Below are positions 41,071-49,768 of a stretch of DNA of 64,000 bases, in pieces. Origin of the DNA: UBA10908 sp964608965 (lineage in GTDB: Bacteria; Bacillota; Clostridia; Peptostreptococcales; Anaerovoracaceae); the NCBI GenBank assembly GCA_964608965.1, contig CAZSPZ010000004.1, positions 40,424 to 104,423 on the forward strand, read 5' to 3'. The notes beneath the pieces were generated by a model. It ran no database searches. It saw nothing but the letters and a program-made list of their open reading frames with translations, and was not told where the DNA came from. Every line of letters starts with the position of its first letter. Within the stretch, counting starts at the first letter, position 1. Both the position numbers and the translations under genes were made by a program.

Positions 41071-41095
41071 TAACCGGCCAAACACGGTCGGTTTT
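41071..41095 (+). terminator. Candidate terminator downstream of tmRNA
   Basis: AACCGGCC (41071-41078) pairs with GGTCGGTT (41085-41092), one G-U pair, followed by TTT. It is 170 nt past tmRNA; another hairpin, CGACATA/TATGTCG, lies at 40980-40996. The 259 nt from 40899 to 41157 hold no gene I can support. Confidence 0.5.
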
Positions 41096-41157
41096 TGTCA
41101 TGGCAACAAACAAGTTTTTCGCAACAAGTTAGTATTAAAGGAGAATAAGAGAATAAA

Positions 41158-41289
41158 ATGGGAAATAAGAATATCAACAAAGAGCAAAAGAAGAAAAAGG
41201 CAAGCGCAAAATCCGCTTCTGCTCCGGCTGTCATAAAAACGGCTGTCACACAACCTGAATTAATCACGAAAAAGAAGAAAGTTCAATAA
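41158..41289 (+). CDS. Small lysine-rich protein (43 residues), hypothetical
   Basis: A short frame, MGNKNINKEQKKKKASAKSA, then APAVIKTAVTQPELITKKKKVQ. It is highly basic (about a third Lys). The site AAGGAG is 14 nt before the ATG, longer than normal. It lies 65 nt before a DEAD-box helicase gene on the same strand. It could be a small RNA-associated protein; I cannot assign a family, and it could be a chance frame. Confidence 0.4.
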   Translation: MGNKNINKEQKKKKASAKSASAPAVIKTAVTQPELITKKKKVQ

Positions 41290-41316
41290 ATCAGTTTATA
41301 CACGATGAAAGTCGAT

Positions 41317-41334
41317 TATTTGGAATGCCAAATA
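41317..41334 (+). promoter_or_regulatory. Hairpin just upstream of the helicase ribosome-binding site
   Basis: TATTTGG (41317-41323) and CCAAATA (41328-41334) form a perfect 7-bp stem with a 4-nt loop, 2 nt before AAGGAG. A role in controlling helicase translation is possible. Confidence 0.35.
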
Positions 41335-41354
41335 GTAAGGAGAATTAAAAATCA

Positions 41355-42617
41355 ATGTCATTTGAATCACTCAATATCATAGAGCCTATTTTAAGGGCTA
41401 TAAAAAAAGAGGGCTATACGACCCCCACACCAATACAAGCAGAAGCCATTCCGGCTTTACTGCAAAAAAGAGATTTGCTGGGATGCGCGCAAACAGGAAC
41501 GGGCAAAACCGCTGCTTTTGCTGTGCCCATTATTCAACAGTTGTCTAACGAAAAAAGGCCGGAAAAAGGCAAGAGAACCATACGTGCCTTGGTTATGACA
41601 CCCACAAGGGAGCTTGCTTCCCAGATAGGAAAAAGTTTTACTGCATACGGAGCATTTTCCGGGTTTAGAAATGCCGTCATTTTTGGTGGTGTTTCTCAAG
41701 GCCGCCAGGTGGCGCAGCTGAATGCCGGAGTCGATATTCTTGTTGCCACACCGGGTCGTTTGCTTGATTTGGTCAATCAAAGATTAGTCAACCTGCACAA
41801 TGTCAGCTTCCTTGTGCTGGACGAAGCCGACCATATGCTGGATATGGGATTTATACACGATGTAGAGAAAATCATGCAGGAAATTCCCTCTGAGCGCCAA
41901 ACGATGCTGTTTTCAGCAACGATGCCTTCGGAAATCGAAAAGCTGGCGAATAAAATTCTGAACGATCCTGTAAAAGTTGCGCTTACGCCGGTTTCATCCA
42001 CCGTTGATATGATCGATCAATACGCCTATTATGTCAACAAGCGCAATAAAACCAAGCTGCTGATACACTTGCTTAAGGACGATGCTATCGTTTCCGCTTT
42101 GCTGTTTTCAAGAACAAAGCACGGAGCCGACAAAATCGCAAAAGACTTGATTCAAGCCGGAATAACCTGCGATGTCATCCATTCCAATAAAGCGCAATCT
42201 GCACGGGAACTTGCTTTAAGCAGATTTAAAAATCTAAAATCCAGAGTTTTAGTGGCTACCGACATTGTCGCAAGAGGAATCGATATCGACGAGTTGTCCC
42301 ATGTTATCAACTACGATTTGCCCGAAGTTCCCGAAGCTTATGTTCATCGCATCGGAAGAACCGGAAGAGCGGGTCTGGGCGGTACGGCAATTTCATTTTG
42401 TGATGAACCGGAAAAAAAGCTTCTGAAAGAAGTTGAAAAGCTTATTTCGAAGAAAGTACCGGTTGTCAACGATCACCCCTATCCGTTAATAGCGTCAGAA
42501 TACGTACCTGAAGCAAAAATTTCCAGAGGTGCTGCACCCAGAAACAGTTTTGGCGGGAACTCCAGGAAATCCTCCAACAGAAAGAGTTCCGAGTACAGAT
42601 CTTCAAGAGCCTGGTAG
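41355..42617 (+). CDS. DEAD-box RNA helicase (RhlE/CshA-like)
   Basis: A 420-residue ATP-dependent RNA helicase. Motifs in order: Q motif TPTPIQAEAIP, I AQTGTGKTAAF, Ia PTRELASQI, II DEADHMLDMGF, III FSATMP, V ATDIVARGIDID, VI HRIGRTGRAG. The C-terminal tail is short, rich in Ser, Arg and Asn, as in RhlE-type proteins. Such helicases unwind rRNA or mRNA, often in the cold. The ATG at 41355 follows AAGGAG by 12 nt. Confidence 0.93.
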   Translation: MSFESLNIIEPILRAIKKEGYTTPTPIQAEAIPALLQKRDLLGCAQTGTGKTAAFAVPIIQQLSNEKRPEKGKRTIRALVMTPTRELASQIGKSFTAYGAFSGFRNAVIFGGVSQGRQVAQLNAGVDILVATPGRLLDLVNQRLVNLHNVSFLVLDEADHMLDMGFIHDVEKIMQEIPSERQTMLFSATMPSEIEKLANKILNDPVKVALTPVSSTVDMIDQYAYYVNKRNKTKLLIHLLKDDAIVSALLFSRTKHGADKIAKDLIQAGITCDVIHSNKAQSARELALSRFKNLKSRVLVATDIVARGIDIDELSHVINYDLPEVPEAYVHRIGRTGRAGLGGTAISFCDEPEKKLLKEVEKLISKKVPVVNDHPYPLIASEYVPEAKISRGAAPRNSFGGNSRKSSNRKSSEYRSSRAW

Positions 42618-42647
42618 TGTTTCCTGCGCCCGGCAACATGATTTACG

Positions 42648-42680
42648 AAGCCTTCTTACTTTAAAGGAGGCTTTATTTTT
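42648..42680 (+). terminator. Terminator of the helicase gene
   Basis: AAGCCTTCT (42648-42656) pairs with AGGAGGCTT (42665-42673), one mismatch, followed by a T-rich tail. It lies 30 nt after the stop. Confidence 0.6.
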
Positions 42681-42681
42681 A

Positions 42682-42710
42682 TTGTCATTATCGCCTTCTG
42701 CGACTACAAT
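42682..42710 (+). promoter_or_regulatory. Promoter of the PAS-GGDEF gene
   Basis: TTGTCA (42682-42687), a 17-bp spacer and TACAAT (42705-42710), directly behind the helicase terminator. Confidence 0.6.
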
Positions 42711-42768
42711 GTACATAACCAGTAATCGTCTTATATTCTTGACCGGCCTTTTCGGGAGGTACACACTG

Positions 42769-45246
42769 ATGTTGCAGGAAAAGTATCATCTACTGTTTGA
42801 AAAACTGCCGCATGCCTTTGCTTATCATAAAATCCTACTCGACAGCAACGGGAAGCCCGTTGATTATGTTTTCGAGGACATTAATATCGCATTCGAAGAG
42901 ATGACCGGCTTAACGAAGTCTTCGATTTTAGGACGCAGGGTGACTGAAGTTTTACCGGATATTGATAAAGCTGCGTTCAATTGGATTCGTACATACGGAA
43001 AAGTTGCATCCACCGGACAAAGCGTCAATTTTGAACAGTATTCGGAACCTTTGGGAAAATGGTACGAAGTGACGGCTTTCAGTGATGAAAAAGGCTATTT
43101 CGGCACAGTATTTCTGGAAATCACAGACAGTATCGAAGAAAAAGAAGCTTTAAAAGACTTGATTGAGTTGTCAGAGCAGTATTTTGCTTTTTCGCGCAGC
43201 GAGATTGATTATAAAAAAGTAACAGATACGATGCTGAAAATATCCAATGCAAAGTATGTGGCATTTAATTTGTACAATGAAGCAGGAACTGCTTACACAA
43301 CCGTTGCCGTATCCAGCGATAAGAAGCAAATCAAAGCGATTGAGTCGATTCTTGGCTTTAAAATTGTGGGAAAAGAGTGGTCTCACGATCCGATCAGAGC
43401 GGAAAAGATGAGCGGTAAATCTGTGGCTCGCTTCAACAGTTTAAGTGAATTGACGCATACTGTGATCCCAAACGCGGTCACTGAACTTTTGGAAAAAATC
43501 TTTGATGTGGGCGAAGTAAACGTTGCAAGTATCATCCGTGGCGATAGGATGCTTGGTGATTTTACTGTTTTTATGCCCAACGGAAAATACCTGCACAAGC
43601 AAGAGTATGTTAAGATACTGAGCGAGCTTACAGGTCAATATATAGAGCGAAAGAAAGCAGAGGAGCGGCTTCAGGAAAAAACAGATGAGCTCGAAGGCTT
43701 CTTTAATGTTGTGATAGATCTTCTTTGCATTGCTGATTTGGAAGGCAATTTTATAAGAATCAATCAAGCATGGAGCGACACGTTGGGTTACCCTCTGGAG
43801 GAGATAAAAAAGAGAAAGTTTTTGGATTTTGTTCACCCTGACGACATGCCGGCAACATTGGACGCCATTTCCAAGTTGGGCAAACAGGAAATTGTGCAGG
43901 ATTTTACGAATCGTTACAGAGCAAAGGACGGAACATACAGAGATATTGAATGGCGATCCCACCCAAAGGGAAATTTAATATATGCCGCTGCCAGAGATGT
44001 CACGAAACGAAACGCGGAGTTGGAAAAGCTTTCCGCGGAGCACAAGCAGATGCTTTCCATATTCGACAGCATGCATGCTTTCATTTATGCCATCGATATG
44101 GATACCTACGAAATTTTGTTTGTCAATAAATTCGGTGTCGATTTGTATGGTGACATTCAGGGCAAAGTCTGCTGGCAGGAAATTTCTTTTGACCAACATG
44201 GCCCCTGCGCCTTTTGCGCGAAAGAAGAGCTGATAAAAAACCTTTCGCTCCACAAAATCGTAGAGCGCGAATATTATAATGAAGTCACAAAAAAGTGGTA
44301 CAGCTGCACGGATTCCGCAATTGTTTGGACAGATGATCGAATCGTAAAACTTCACGTCGCCTACGATATTACAGAGCGTAAAAAAGTGGAAGAGCAAAAT
44401 CAGTTTATCAGTGCTGTTATGATGAATATCTTTGATTCCGTCATCATTACGGATACAAAGCAAATCATCACCTATGTCAATAAAGGAACAGAAGAACTGT
44501 TTGGCTATGAATCCGACGAGTTGATCGGACAATCCGTAGATATATTGAGCGCAGACCCCAATGCACAGCAAATCCAAAGGGAACTGTATCAGGCCGTCTC
44601 GACCGGAAACATATATTTGGGGGAGGAATTATTTTTCAGAAAAGACGGATCCACATTTTTCTGCGAATATAAAGTCGCTCCCATCAACGGGGCAGACGGT
44701 CTGCCCCACGCCTACGTCGGCACGCAAAGAGATATCACCGAAAAGAGAGAAAAGCTTAAAGAAATCGAATACTTGAGTTTTCATGATTTTCTGACCGGTT
44801 TATATAACCGCAGATATCTGGAGGATGCGATCGAAAGGCTTGATATTGAAAGAAATCTTCCTTTTGCCATCATCGTAATCGACGTGAACGGATTAAAGCG
44901 CGTCAACGACACATATGGACACGAGGCGGGCGATCAATTTATAAAAGCGGTGGCCGACATATTGAAAACTTCGTGCAGGGCAGACGATATTATCGCCCGT
45001 ACAGGCGGGGATGAATTTGTCATCATTCTTCCCAATACCTCTGCGGCGCAAGCGGAATCCATCAAAAAAAACATAAACGATTTAGCTTCAAAATCTGCTT
45101 TAACAAGCGGAACGCTGTCGTTGGCTGTCGGATATGCGGTTAAAACCATAACCGGCTCCGACATTAAGGAAGTCATGAAAGAAGCGGACAACAAAATGTA
45201 TCAAGACAAAGTTGCCTATAAAAGCAAAGAACCTCAGGAGATTTAA
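42769..45246 (+). CDS. PAS/GAF sensor diguanylate cyclase
   Basis: An 825-residue cytoplasmic protein with no membrane segment. In order: PAS (about 5-115), a GAF-like part (about 120-285), three PAS domains (about 305-425, 440-540, 550-660) and GGDEF (from LSFHDFLTGLYNRRYL). The active-site RTGGDEFVI is intact, and RADD five residues before it is a c-di-GMP inhibitory site, so it should make c-di-GMP. ATG 42769 has GGGAGGT 9 nt before it and is preferred to in-frame codons overlapping the helicase gene. The PrsW-like gene follows with no gap. Confidence 0.9.
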   Translation: MLQEKYHLLFEKLPHAFAYHKILLDSNGKPVDYVFEDINIAFEEMTGLTKSSILGRRVTEVLPDIDKAAFNWIRTYGKVASTGQSVNFEQYSEPLGKWYEVTAFSDEKGYFGTVFLEITDSIEEKEALKDLIELSEQYFAFSRSEIDYKKVTDTMLKISNAKYVAFNLYNEAGTAYTTVAVSSDKKQIKAIESILGFKIVGKEWSHDPIRAEKMSGKSVARFNSLSELTHTVIPNAVTELLEKIFDVGEVNVASIIRGDRMLGDFTVFMPNGKYLHKQEYVKILSELTGQYIERKKAEERLQEKTDELEGFFNVVIDLLCIADLEGNFIRINQAWSDTLGYPLEEIKKRKFLDFVHPDDMPATLDAISKLGKQEIVQDFTNRYRAKDGTYRDIEWRSHPKGNLIYAAARDVTKRNAELEKLSAEHKQMLSIFDSMHAFIYAIDMDTYEILFVNKFGVDLYGDIQGKVCWQEISFDQHGPCAFCAKEELIKNLSLHKIVEREYYNEVTKKWYSCTDSAIVWTDDRIVKLHVAYDITERKKVEEQNQFISAVMMNIFDSVIITDTKQIITYVNKGTEELFGYESDELIGQSVDILSADPNAQQIQRELYQAVSTGNIYLGEELFFRKDGSTFFCEYKVAPINGADGLPHAYVGTQRDITEKREKLKEIEYLSFHDFLTGLYNRRYLEDAIERLDIERNLPFAIIVIDVNGLKRVNDTYGHEAGDQFIKAVADILKTSCRADDIIARTGGDEFVIILPNTSAAQAESIKKNINDLASKSALTSGTLSLAVGYAVKTITGSDIKEVMKEADNKMYQDKVAYKSKEPQEI

Positions 45247-45999
45247 ATGGCGCAAACATCAATTTTTGTGGCAGCTGCGTTGCTGCCTGCACTGATTTTA
45301 ATGAGATATATCTACAAAAAAGATTCCATAGAAAGTGAGCCTCGCGGCTTGTTGCTCCGCCTGGTTGTTGCCGGTGCCTTTGCTGTTTTTCCGGTTGTGC
45401 TTCTTGAGTTTGCCGGGCAGTATATTTTGGATACCATATTCCCTGTGCCCGGAATGCTTTATTCTGTGCTTCTGATGTTTTTGGTGGTTGCATCGGCGGA
45501 AGAAGGCTGCAAGTACTTCTTTTTGAAAAGGCGTACATGGAATCATCCGGCGTTCAATTACCAGTTTGACGGAGTTGTATACGCTGTCTTTGTGTCTTTG
45601 GGTTTTGCCGCTCTGGAGAACATCGGGTATGTGCTTCAATACGGACTTTCTGTAGCAATCACCCGGGCTGTGCTGTCTGTCCCTTCCCACATGGGTTTTG
45701 CTGTTTTTATGGGATCTTTTTACGGACGGGCAAAAGTTTGCCAGGCGCAAAACGATGAGGCCGGTTCCGTTCGAAATCGGCGAATGGGTATTTTGATTGC
45801 GATACTCCTCCATGGATTTTATAATTCCTGCCTTTTGATCAATACGACGACAACGCTTCTGCTGTTTGTCATTTTTGTTGTTGTAATGTACGCTGTTGTC
45901 ATTCGTAAAATCAAAATCGACTCAATTTCCGGAGTGGCAATCGGCTTTGCTTCAGTTCCTTTAGACGATGGTACAGAGGAGAATTTTAATGAGAAATGA
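45247..45999 (+). CDS. PrsW family intramembrane metalloprotease
   Basis: A 250-residue membrane protein with about eight helices. Family motifs are SAEEGCKYFF, FDGVVYAVFVSLGFAALEN, PSHMGFAVFMG and the last HGFYN, which hold the Glu and His residues thought to bind zinc. PrsW of Bacillus cuts the anti-sigma factor RsiW at site 1. Its target here is unknown; the lipoprotein gene downstream overlaps it by 11 nt. It starts directly after the GGDEF stop codon. Confidence 0.85.
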   Translation: MAQTSIFVAAALLPALILMRYIYKKDSIESEPRGLLLRLVVAGAFAVFPVVLLEFAGQYILDTIFPVPGMLYSVLLMFLVVASAEEGCKYFFLKRRTWNHPAFNYQFDGVVYAVFVSLGFAALENIGYVLQYGLSVAITRAVLSVPSHMGFAVFMGSFYGRAKVCQAQNDEAGSVRNRRMGILIAILLHGFYNSCLLINTTTTLLLFVIFVVVMYAVVIRKIKIDSISGVAIGFASVPLDDGTEENFNEK

Positions 46000-46684
46000 T
46001 AAAAGAAAGCAGCTCATAAAGAGAATATCCGCATTATTGATGATTTTGATCCTGACCTTTGCTCTTGGCGCTTGCGGAAGCAGCCCAAAAGTTTCGGCAT
46101 CCCAAGAAGCTCCGCAAGTAAAAGCTCCTGAATCTGAGGACAATAGCAATGAAACGCAGGAAACCTTGCTTGTGTTAAAAGATGTGGCCAGAATGTTCGA
46201 TCCCTGCGTTCAGCTTACCGCTTATATGGCAACTTCCGGCACTAAAATTGATATGCAAAATCCGGGAGCAGACGACTTCTGGCTCATGCTATCCATGGTT
46301 ACTTACGCGGCAAAGCCCGAGTCGGTAGGCGAGTTCGGAACAATTGACCTGAAAGAGGACATAATAAAAGATATTGCCGCCACTTTCTTTGAAGATATGC
46401 TGGAACAATCTGAAATTCCATCTCCCGCCGGCACATATTCTGCCGCCTACATCGGGGCCGAGGATTTGTATGAACTGCAACCCATGAGCATCAGTAATAT
46501 GACCGGACAAATGGTTTCTTTGGAAGAAGTGAACGATTCGGAAGGCAAATATTTGATGACCATAAGACTGGTTGATGAACAGCAGCGGATTGAAACCGTT
46601 GATTGGTGGGTGTACTTAGACGACTGGGAAGACGGTGAGAATCATTTCTTCCCCTATAAATTCAGAAAAGCAATACCGTTATAA
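45989..46684 (+). CDS. Lipoprotein of unknown function
   Basis: A 231-residue protein. A signal peptide (residues 5-26) ends in the lipobox LGACG. The mature part has a Ser/Glu/Pro-rich linker and then an unrecognised domain, ending with WWVYLDDWEDGENHFFPYKF, rich in aromatic residues. ATG 45989 has AGAGGAG before it. It is the third gene of the PAS-GGDEF/PrsW run, which suggests it is a partner of PrsW at the outer face of the membrane. This is inference. Confidence 0.65.
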   Translation: MRNDKRKQLIKRISALLMILILTFALGACGSSPKVSASQEAPQVKAPESEDNSNETQETLLVLKDVARMFDPCVQLTAYMATSGTKIDMQNPGADDFWLMLSMVTYAAKPESVGEFGTIDLKEDIIKDIAATFFEDMLEQSEIPSPAGTYSAAYIGAEDLYELQPMSISNMTGQMVSLEEVNDSEGKYLMTIRLVDEQQRIETVDWWVYLDDWEDGENHFFPYKFRKAIPL

Positions 46685-46703
46685 ACAGTCTCTTTCATTG
46701 AAA

Positions 46704-46734
46704 AAACGCCGGAGTGCCTACGCATCCGGCGTTT
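46704..46734. terminator. Bidirectional terminator between lipoprotein and amidase genes
   Basis: A perfect 10-bp stem, AAACGCCGGA (46704-46713) with TCCGGCGTTT (46725-46734). It serves two converging operons. Confidence 0.65.
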
Positions 46735-46778
46735 ATGTATTTCGTCTCTTCCATTCGCTTTTCGGGTGTATATAGAAT

Positions 46779-47690
46779 TTATGGCAGTGTTACTTCGTAA
46801 GCATCCAGGATGCTCTTATCTATTTCCATTCGGACAGTCAACAGCTCGTTGATGATATGGCATATAATCAGGTCGCCTTTAAGGCTCAGCAGTTTTCCTC
46901 CGTCGTATTCGCCAAGATCCGTATGTTCTATCAGAAAATCCAACATTTTGTTGCTGGCTTTCTTGGAGGCAGCCATCAAATCTTCCGCGCTTTGTATGGT
47001 GACGAATCTCTTCGCTGCCTGCCCGTCTGCTGTGATAAGGCAGGGGGTCGGGAGCTTAAATCCCTTGACAACCGTTACTTTTACGGTTGCTTCGCCTGCG
47101 GCTTCAAGGCCGCAAATCATGACTTCTCCGTCTCCCATCAGCGCGTGCATGTCGCCCATAGAAAGCAGACCGCCGTCTACATTGACCGGAAGATATAGTG
47201 TAGCTCCTTTAACGATCCGGGTACAATCCATGTTGCCGCCGTGATCGCCGGGAATTTCCGTGGAAATTCCTTTTGTCTCCGGTGCCGTACCGATGACACC
47301 TATCATTGTGTTGATCGGAAACGTTAGTTTGTCGTTAAATTTTACATCTTCGCCCGAGACGTCAAACTCCCGGACGACTCTTTGGTCGACTCTTTCAAAA
47401 AAAGCTCCGCCTACTATCGATTGGCGCATATAGCCTTTCCCTTTAAGTTTGATATCCAGAATTTCTACTTTCAGCACATCTCCCTTGTGCGCACCGTTTA
47501 CATAGAGAGGTCCGGTGGCAGGATTTTCTATGGTGTTTTCTTCTTCAAAAACACTGCCGTCACCGGAAAGCCTGTCGTCGTAGCAATTCCTGGTTTCAAA
47601 CCAGACAGTATCTCCGCTTTCGCAGTATGCCACGGGTTCGATATGCGGCGAGTGTTCTCCGTTAACAAAATCTCTGGTTATTCTTATCAT
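46779..47690 (-). CDS. Acetamidase/formamidase family protein
   Basis: A 303-residue cytoplasmic hydrolase of the FmdA/AmdA family, which releases ammonia from short amides. Family landmarks are NPATGPLYVNGAHKGDVLKVEI, IPGDHGGNMDCTRI, GDMHALMGDGEVMICGLE and the C-terminal part. Catalytic residues are not set with certainty. The ATG at 47690 has AAAAGGAGATCAC. It lies 52 nt after mgtE on the same strand, without an obvious functional tie. Confidence 0.9.
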   Translation of the reverse strand: MIRITRDFVNGEHSPHIEPVAYCESGDTVWFETRNCYDDRLSGDGSVFEEENTIENPATGPLYVNGAHKGDVLKVEILDIKLKGKGYMRQSIVGGAFFERVDQRVVREFDVSGEDVKFNDKLTFPINTMIGVIGTAPETKGISTEIPGDHGGNMDCTRIVKGATLYLPVNVDGGLLSMGDMHALMGDGEVMICGLEAAGEATVKVTVVKGFKLPTPCLITADGQAAKRFVTIQSAEDLMAASKKASNKMLDFLIEHTDLGEYDGGKLLSLKGDLIICHIINELLTVRMEIDKSILDAYEVTLP

Positions 47691-47742
47691 GATGTGATCT
47701 CCTTTTATTCATTTCCCTGCTGAACAGCAAAGGGGGAAACAT

Positions 47743-49110
47743 TTACAATCCAAGTAAAGCGGTTGCGATACCAAAGTATATCAAAAGAGACATGGCGTCT
47801 ACGATTGTCGAGATGAACGGGCTTGCCATGACCGCCGGATCCACGCCGGTTTTGCTTGCAAACATGGGTAAAGAGCAGCCGACAAGTTTGGCGACAAGCA
47901 CTGTTCCCACCAGCGTAAGACAAACGACGGACGCCACCTGAATCTCAATATGATCGATATAAAGCAATTTCAGGAACGTTACCGATGCGAGGGTTACGCC
48001 ACAAAGAACGGCCACTCGGACTTCTTTCCAAATTACTTTGATAATGTCTTCGAATTCAATATCGCCAAGAGATAAACCGCGAATAATGGTTACGCAAGAC
48101 TGATTCCCGGAATTCCCGCCGGTACCCATAAGCATGGGTATAAATGCTGTAAGGACGACCTGTGCGGCTAAAGCACTTTGAAATCGCGTGATGATGATGC
48201 TGGTGAACGTCGCCGAGACCATCATCAGCATTAGCCATGGGATTCTCTGTTTCCATGTATCCAGGACACCTGTTTTTAAGTATGCCTTGTCCGAAGGCAA
48301 GATCGCCGCCATCCTTTGAATATCTTCCGTTGCCTCTTCCTGTAAAACTTCGATAGCATCATCGACGGTTACGATACCGACAAGGCGATTTTCTTTGTCC
48401 ACAACAGGCAGGGCGGAAAAATCATATTTATAGAACAACTGGGCTACATCTTCTCTGTCGTCGGTAGTCTTTACAGAGATGACGTTTGTTTCCATGATGT
48501 CGGCCACTTTATCGCTTGCCTTAGCCAACAGAAGCTCTTTGGCCGTCACCAGGCCGATCAGCTTTCTTTGGCTGACGACATAGCATATATATATCGTTTC
48601 TTTATCCACGCCCGTTTCTCTTATGTGGGCGAAAGACTCTTCTACTGTAAAGTCCGGTTTAAGGTCGACATATTCGATGGTCATGATGCTGCCGGCCGAG
48701 TCTTCGGGATAGTTCAGTATTTGGTTGATATTTTTCCGCGTAGGGGCGTCTACGCTTTTCAGCATTCTCTTTACTACGTTGGCGGGCATTTCTTCGATGA
48801 TGTCTACGGTATCATCCAGGAAAATATCGTCCATCATTTCCTGCAGTTCCTTATCGGAAAACGCCGTGATAAGGGCTTCCTGCATTTCTGATTCCATCTG
48901 CACAAAAGTGTCTGCCGCCAATTCTTTTGGGAGAACGCGAAAAATAATGGGCAATCCATCCAGAGTGATCTCCTGATCTTCCAGGAGTTCCTCCATGGCC
49001 TCCGCTATGTCTGCAGGGTTTAATGTGCCCAGGTATTCCTGTAATTTGATGAACTGTTTCGATCGGAGGTACTCCAATATCTCCTGCATTATGATTTCCA
49101 TTTCGTTCAT
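47743..49110 (-). CDS. mgtE: Magnesium transporter MgtE
   Basis: A 455-residue Mg2+ channel. In order: MgtE N domain with LNPADIAEAMEELLEDQ, two CBS domains, plug helix and five membrane helices with the pore motif MLMGTGGNSGNQS. The ATG at 49110 has AAGGAGGTACTG. The upstream leader is about 90 nt and does not resemble an Mg2+-sensing M-box. Confidence 0.95.
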   Translation of the reverse strand: MNEMEIIMQEILEYLRSKQFIKLQEYLGTLNPADIAEAMEELLEDQEITLDGLPIIFRVLPKELAADTFVQMESEMQEALITAFSDKELQEMMDDIFLDDTVDIIEEMPANVVKRMLKSVDAPTRKNINQILNYPEDSAGSIMTIEYVDLKPDFTVEESFAHIRETGVDKETIYICYVVSQRKLIGLVTAKELLLAKASDKVADIMETNVISVKTTDDREDVAQLFYKYDFSALPVVDKENRLVGIVTVDDAIEVLQEEATEDIQRMAAILPSDKAYLKTGVLDTWKQRIPWLMLMMVSATFTSIIITRFQSALAAQVVLTAFIPMLMGTGGNSGNQSCVTIIRGLSLGDIEFEDIIKVIWKEVRVAVLCGVTLASVTFLKLLYIDHIEIQVASVVCLTLVGTVLVAKLVGCSLPMFASKTGVDPAVMASPFISTIVDAMSLLIYFGIATALLGL

Positions 49111-49196
49111 GTCAGTACCTCCTTCCCGATCGTGGGGCAAAATATCCCGCAAACTTCATTTTATGTCCTTTAGGGGATGGCGTCAATGTTTACATA

Positions 49197-49205
49197 ATTA
49201 TAACA
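49197..49205 (-). promoter_or_regulatory. Extended -10 promoter of mgtE
   Basis: On the minus strand TGT-TATAAT (49197-49205). No good -35 is at 16-18 nt, so the extended -10 should carry most of the activity. Confidence 0.5.
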
Positions 49206-49214
49206 TAAAAATCT

Positions 49215-49244
49215 TTGCCTCCGCTGTTTTCGTTATGCTATGAT
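49215..49244 (+). promoter_or_regulatory. Promoter of the TudS/DUF523 gene
   Basis: TTGCCT (49215-49220), an 18-bp spacer and TATGAT (49239-49244), with an extended -10 TG at 49236-49237. It is divergent to the mgtE promoter, about 40 bp away. Confidence 0.5.
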
Positions 49245-49293
49245 AAGGATGTTCCGTTTATTTATGGATAGTAAGAAGGGATCGTTATAAAAA

Positions 49294-49731
49294 ATGAGAA
49301 AGCCGAAACTTTTAATAAGCAGCTGCCTCTTGGGTATACCAAGCAGATATAACGGCGAAAGAAAAGAGCATCCGCTTATAAGCGCGCTGGAAGAAAAATA
49401 TGAATTGATTGCCATTTGTCCCGAAACATTGGGAGGGCTGGAAGTTCCAAGGGAACCCGCAGAAATCCGGGGCAGCCGTGTGATCAATAAAGCCGGGCAG
49501 GATGTAACCCAGGAATTTGAAAAAGGCGCAGGAATCGCTCTTGATATAGCCAAAGGGCTTTCCATAAAAATGGCGGTATTAAAAGAACGCAGCCCTTCCT
49601 GCGGGCACGGGCTTATTCACGATGGTACATTTACCGACGGCATGGTAGAGGGCGACGGAATTTGCGCCAGGCTGTTTCTTCAAAACGGCATAGAAATCTT
49701 CGGCGAAACCGATATAGAAAAATTATTGTAA
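49294..49731 (+). CDS. DUF523/TudS-like protein (thiouracil desulfidase family)
   Basis: A 145-residue protein with three conserved Cys: C11 in ISSCLLG, C42 in AICPE and C103 in RSPSCG. In TudS these hold a [4Fe-4S] cluster that removes sulfur from 2-thiouracil. It fits a tRNA-thiolation salvage role in an anaerobe. Length is normal. The gene stands alone between mgtE and arginase. Confidence 0.85.
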   Translation: MRKPKLLISSCLLGIPSRYNGERKEHPLISALEEKYELIAICPETLGGLEVPREPAEIRGSRVINKAGQDVTQEFEKGAGIALDIAKGLSIKMAVLKERSPSCGHGLIHDGTFTDGMVEGDGICARLFLQNGIEIFGETDIEKLL

Positions 49732-49768
49732 GCAAAGGCGGAAGCGCTGCAAGGTGTAATCCTGCCTT

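Noticed and set aside
40899..41157. Possible integration site after tmRNA
   Set aside because: tmRNA genes are common integration sites, but no repeat of the 3' end, integrase or foreign gene follows.
49111..49205. M-box riboswitch before mgtE
   Set aside because: The leader is only about 90 nt and lacks the conserved M-box core.
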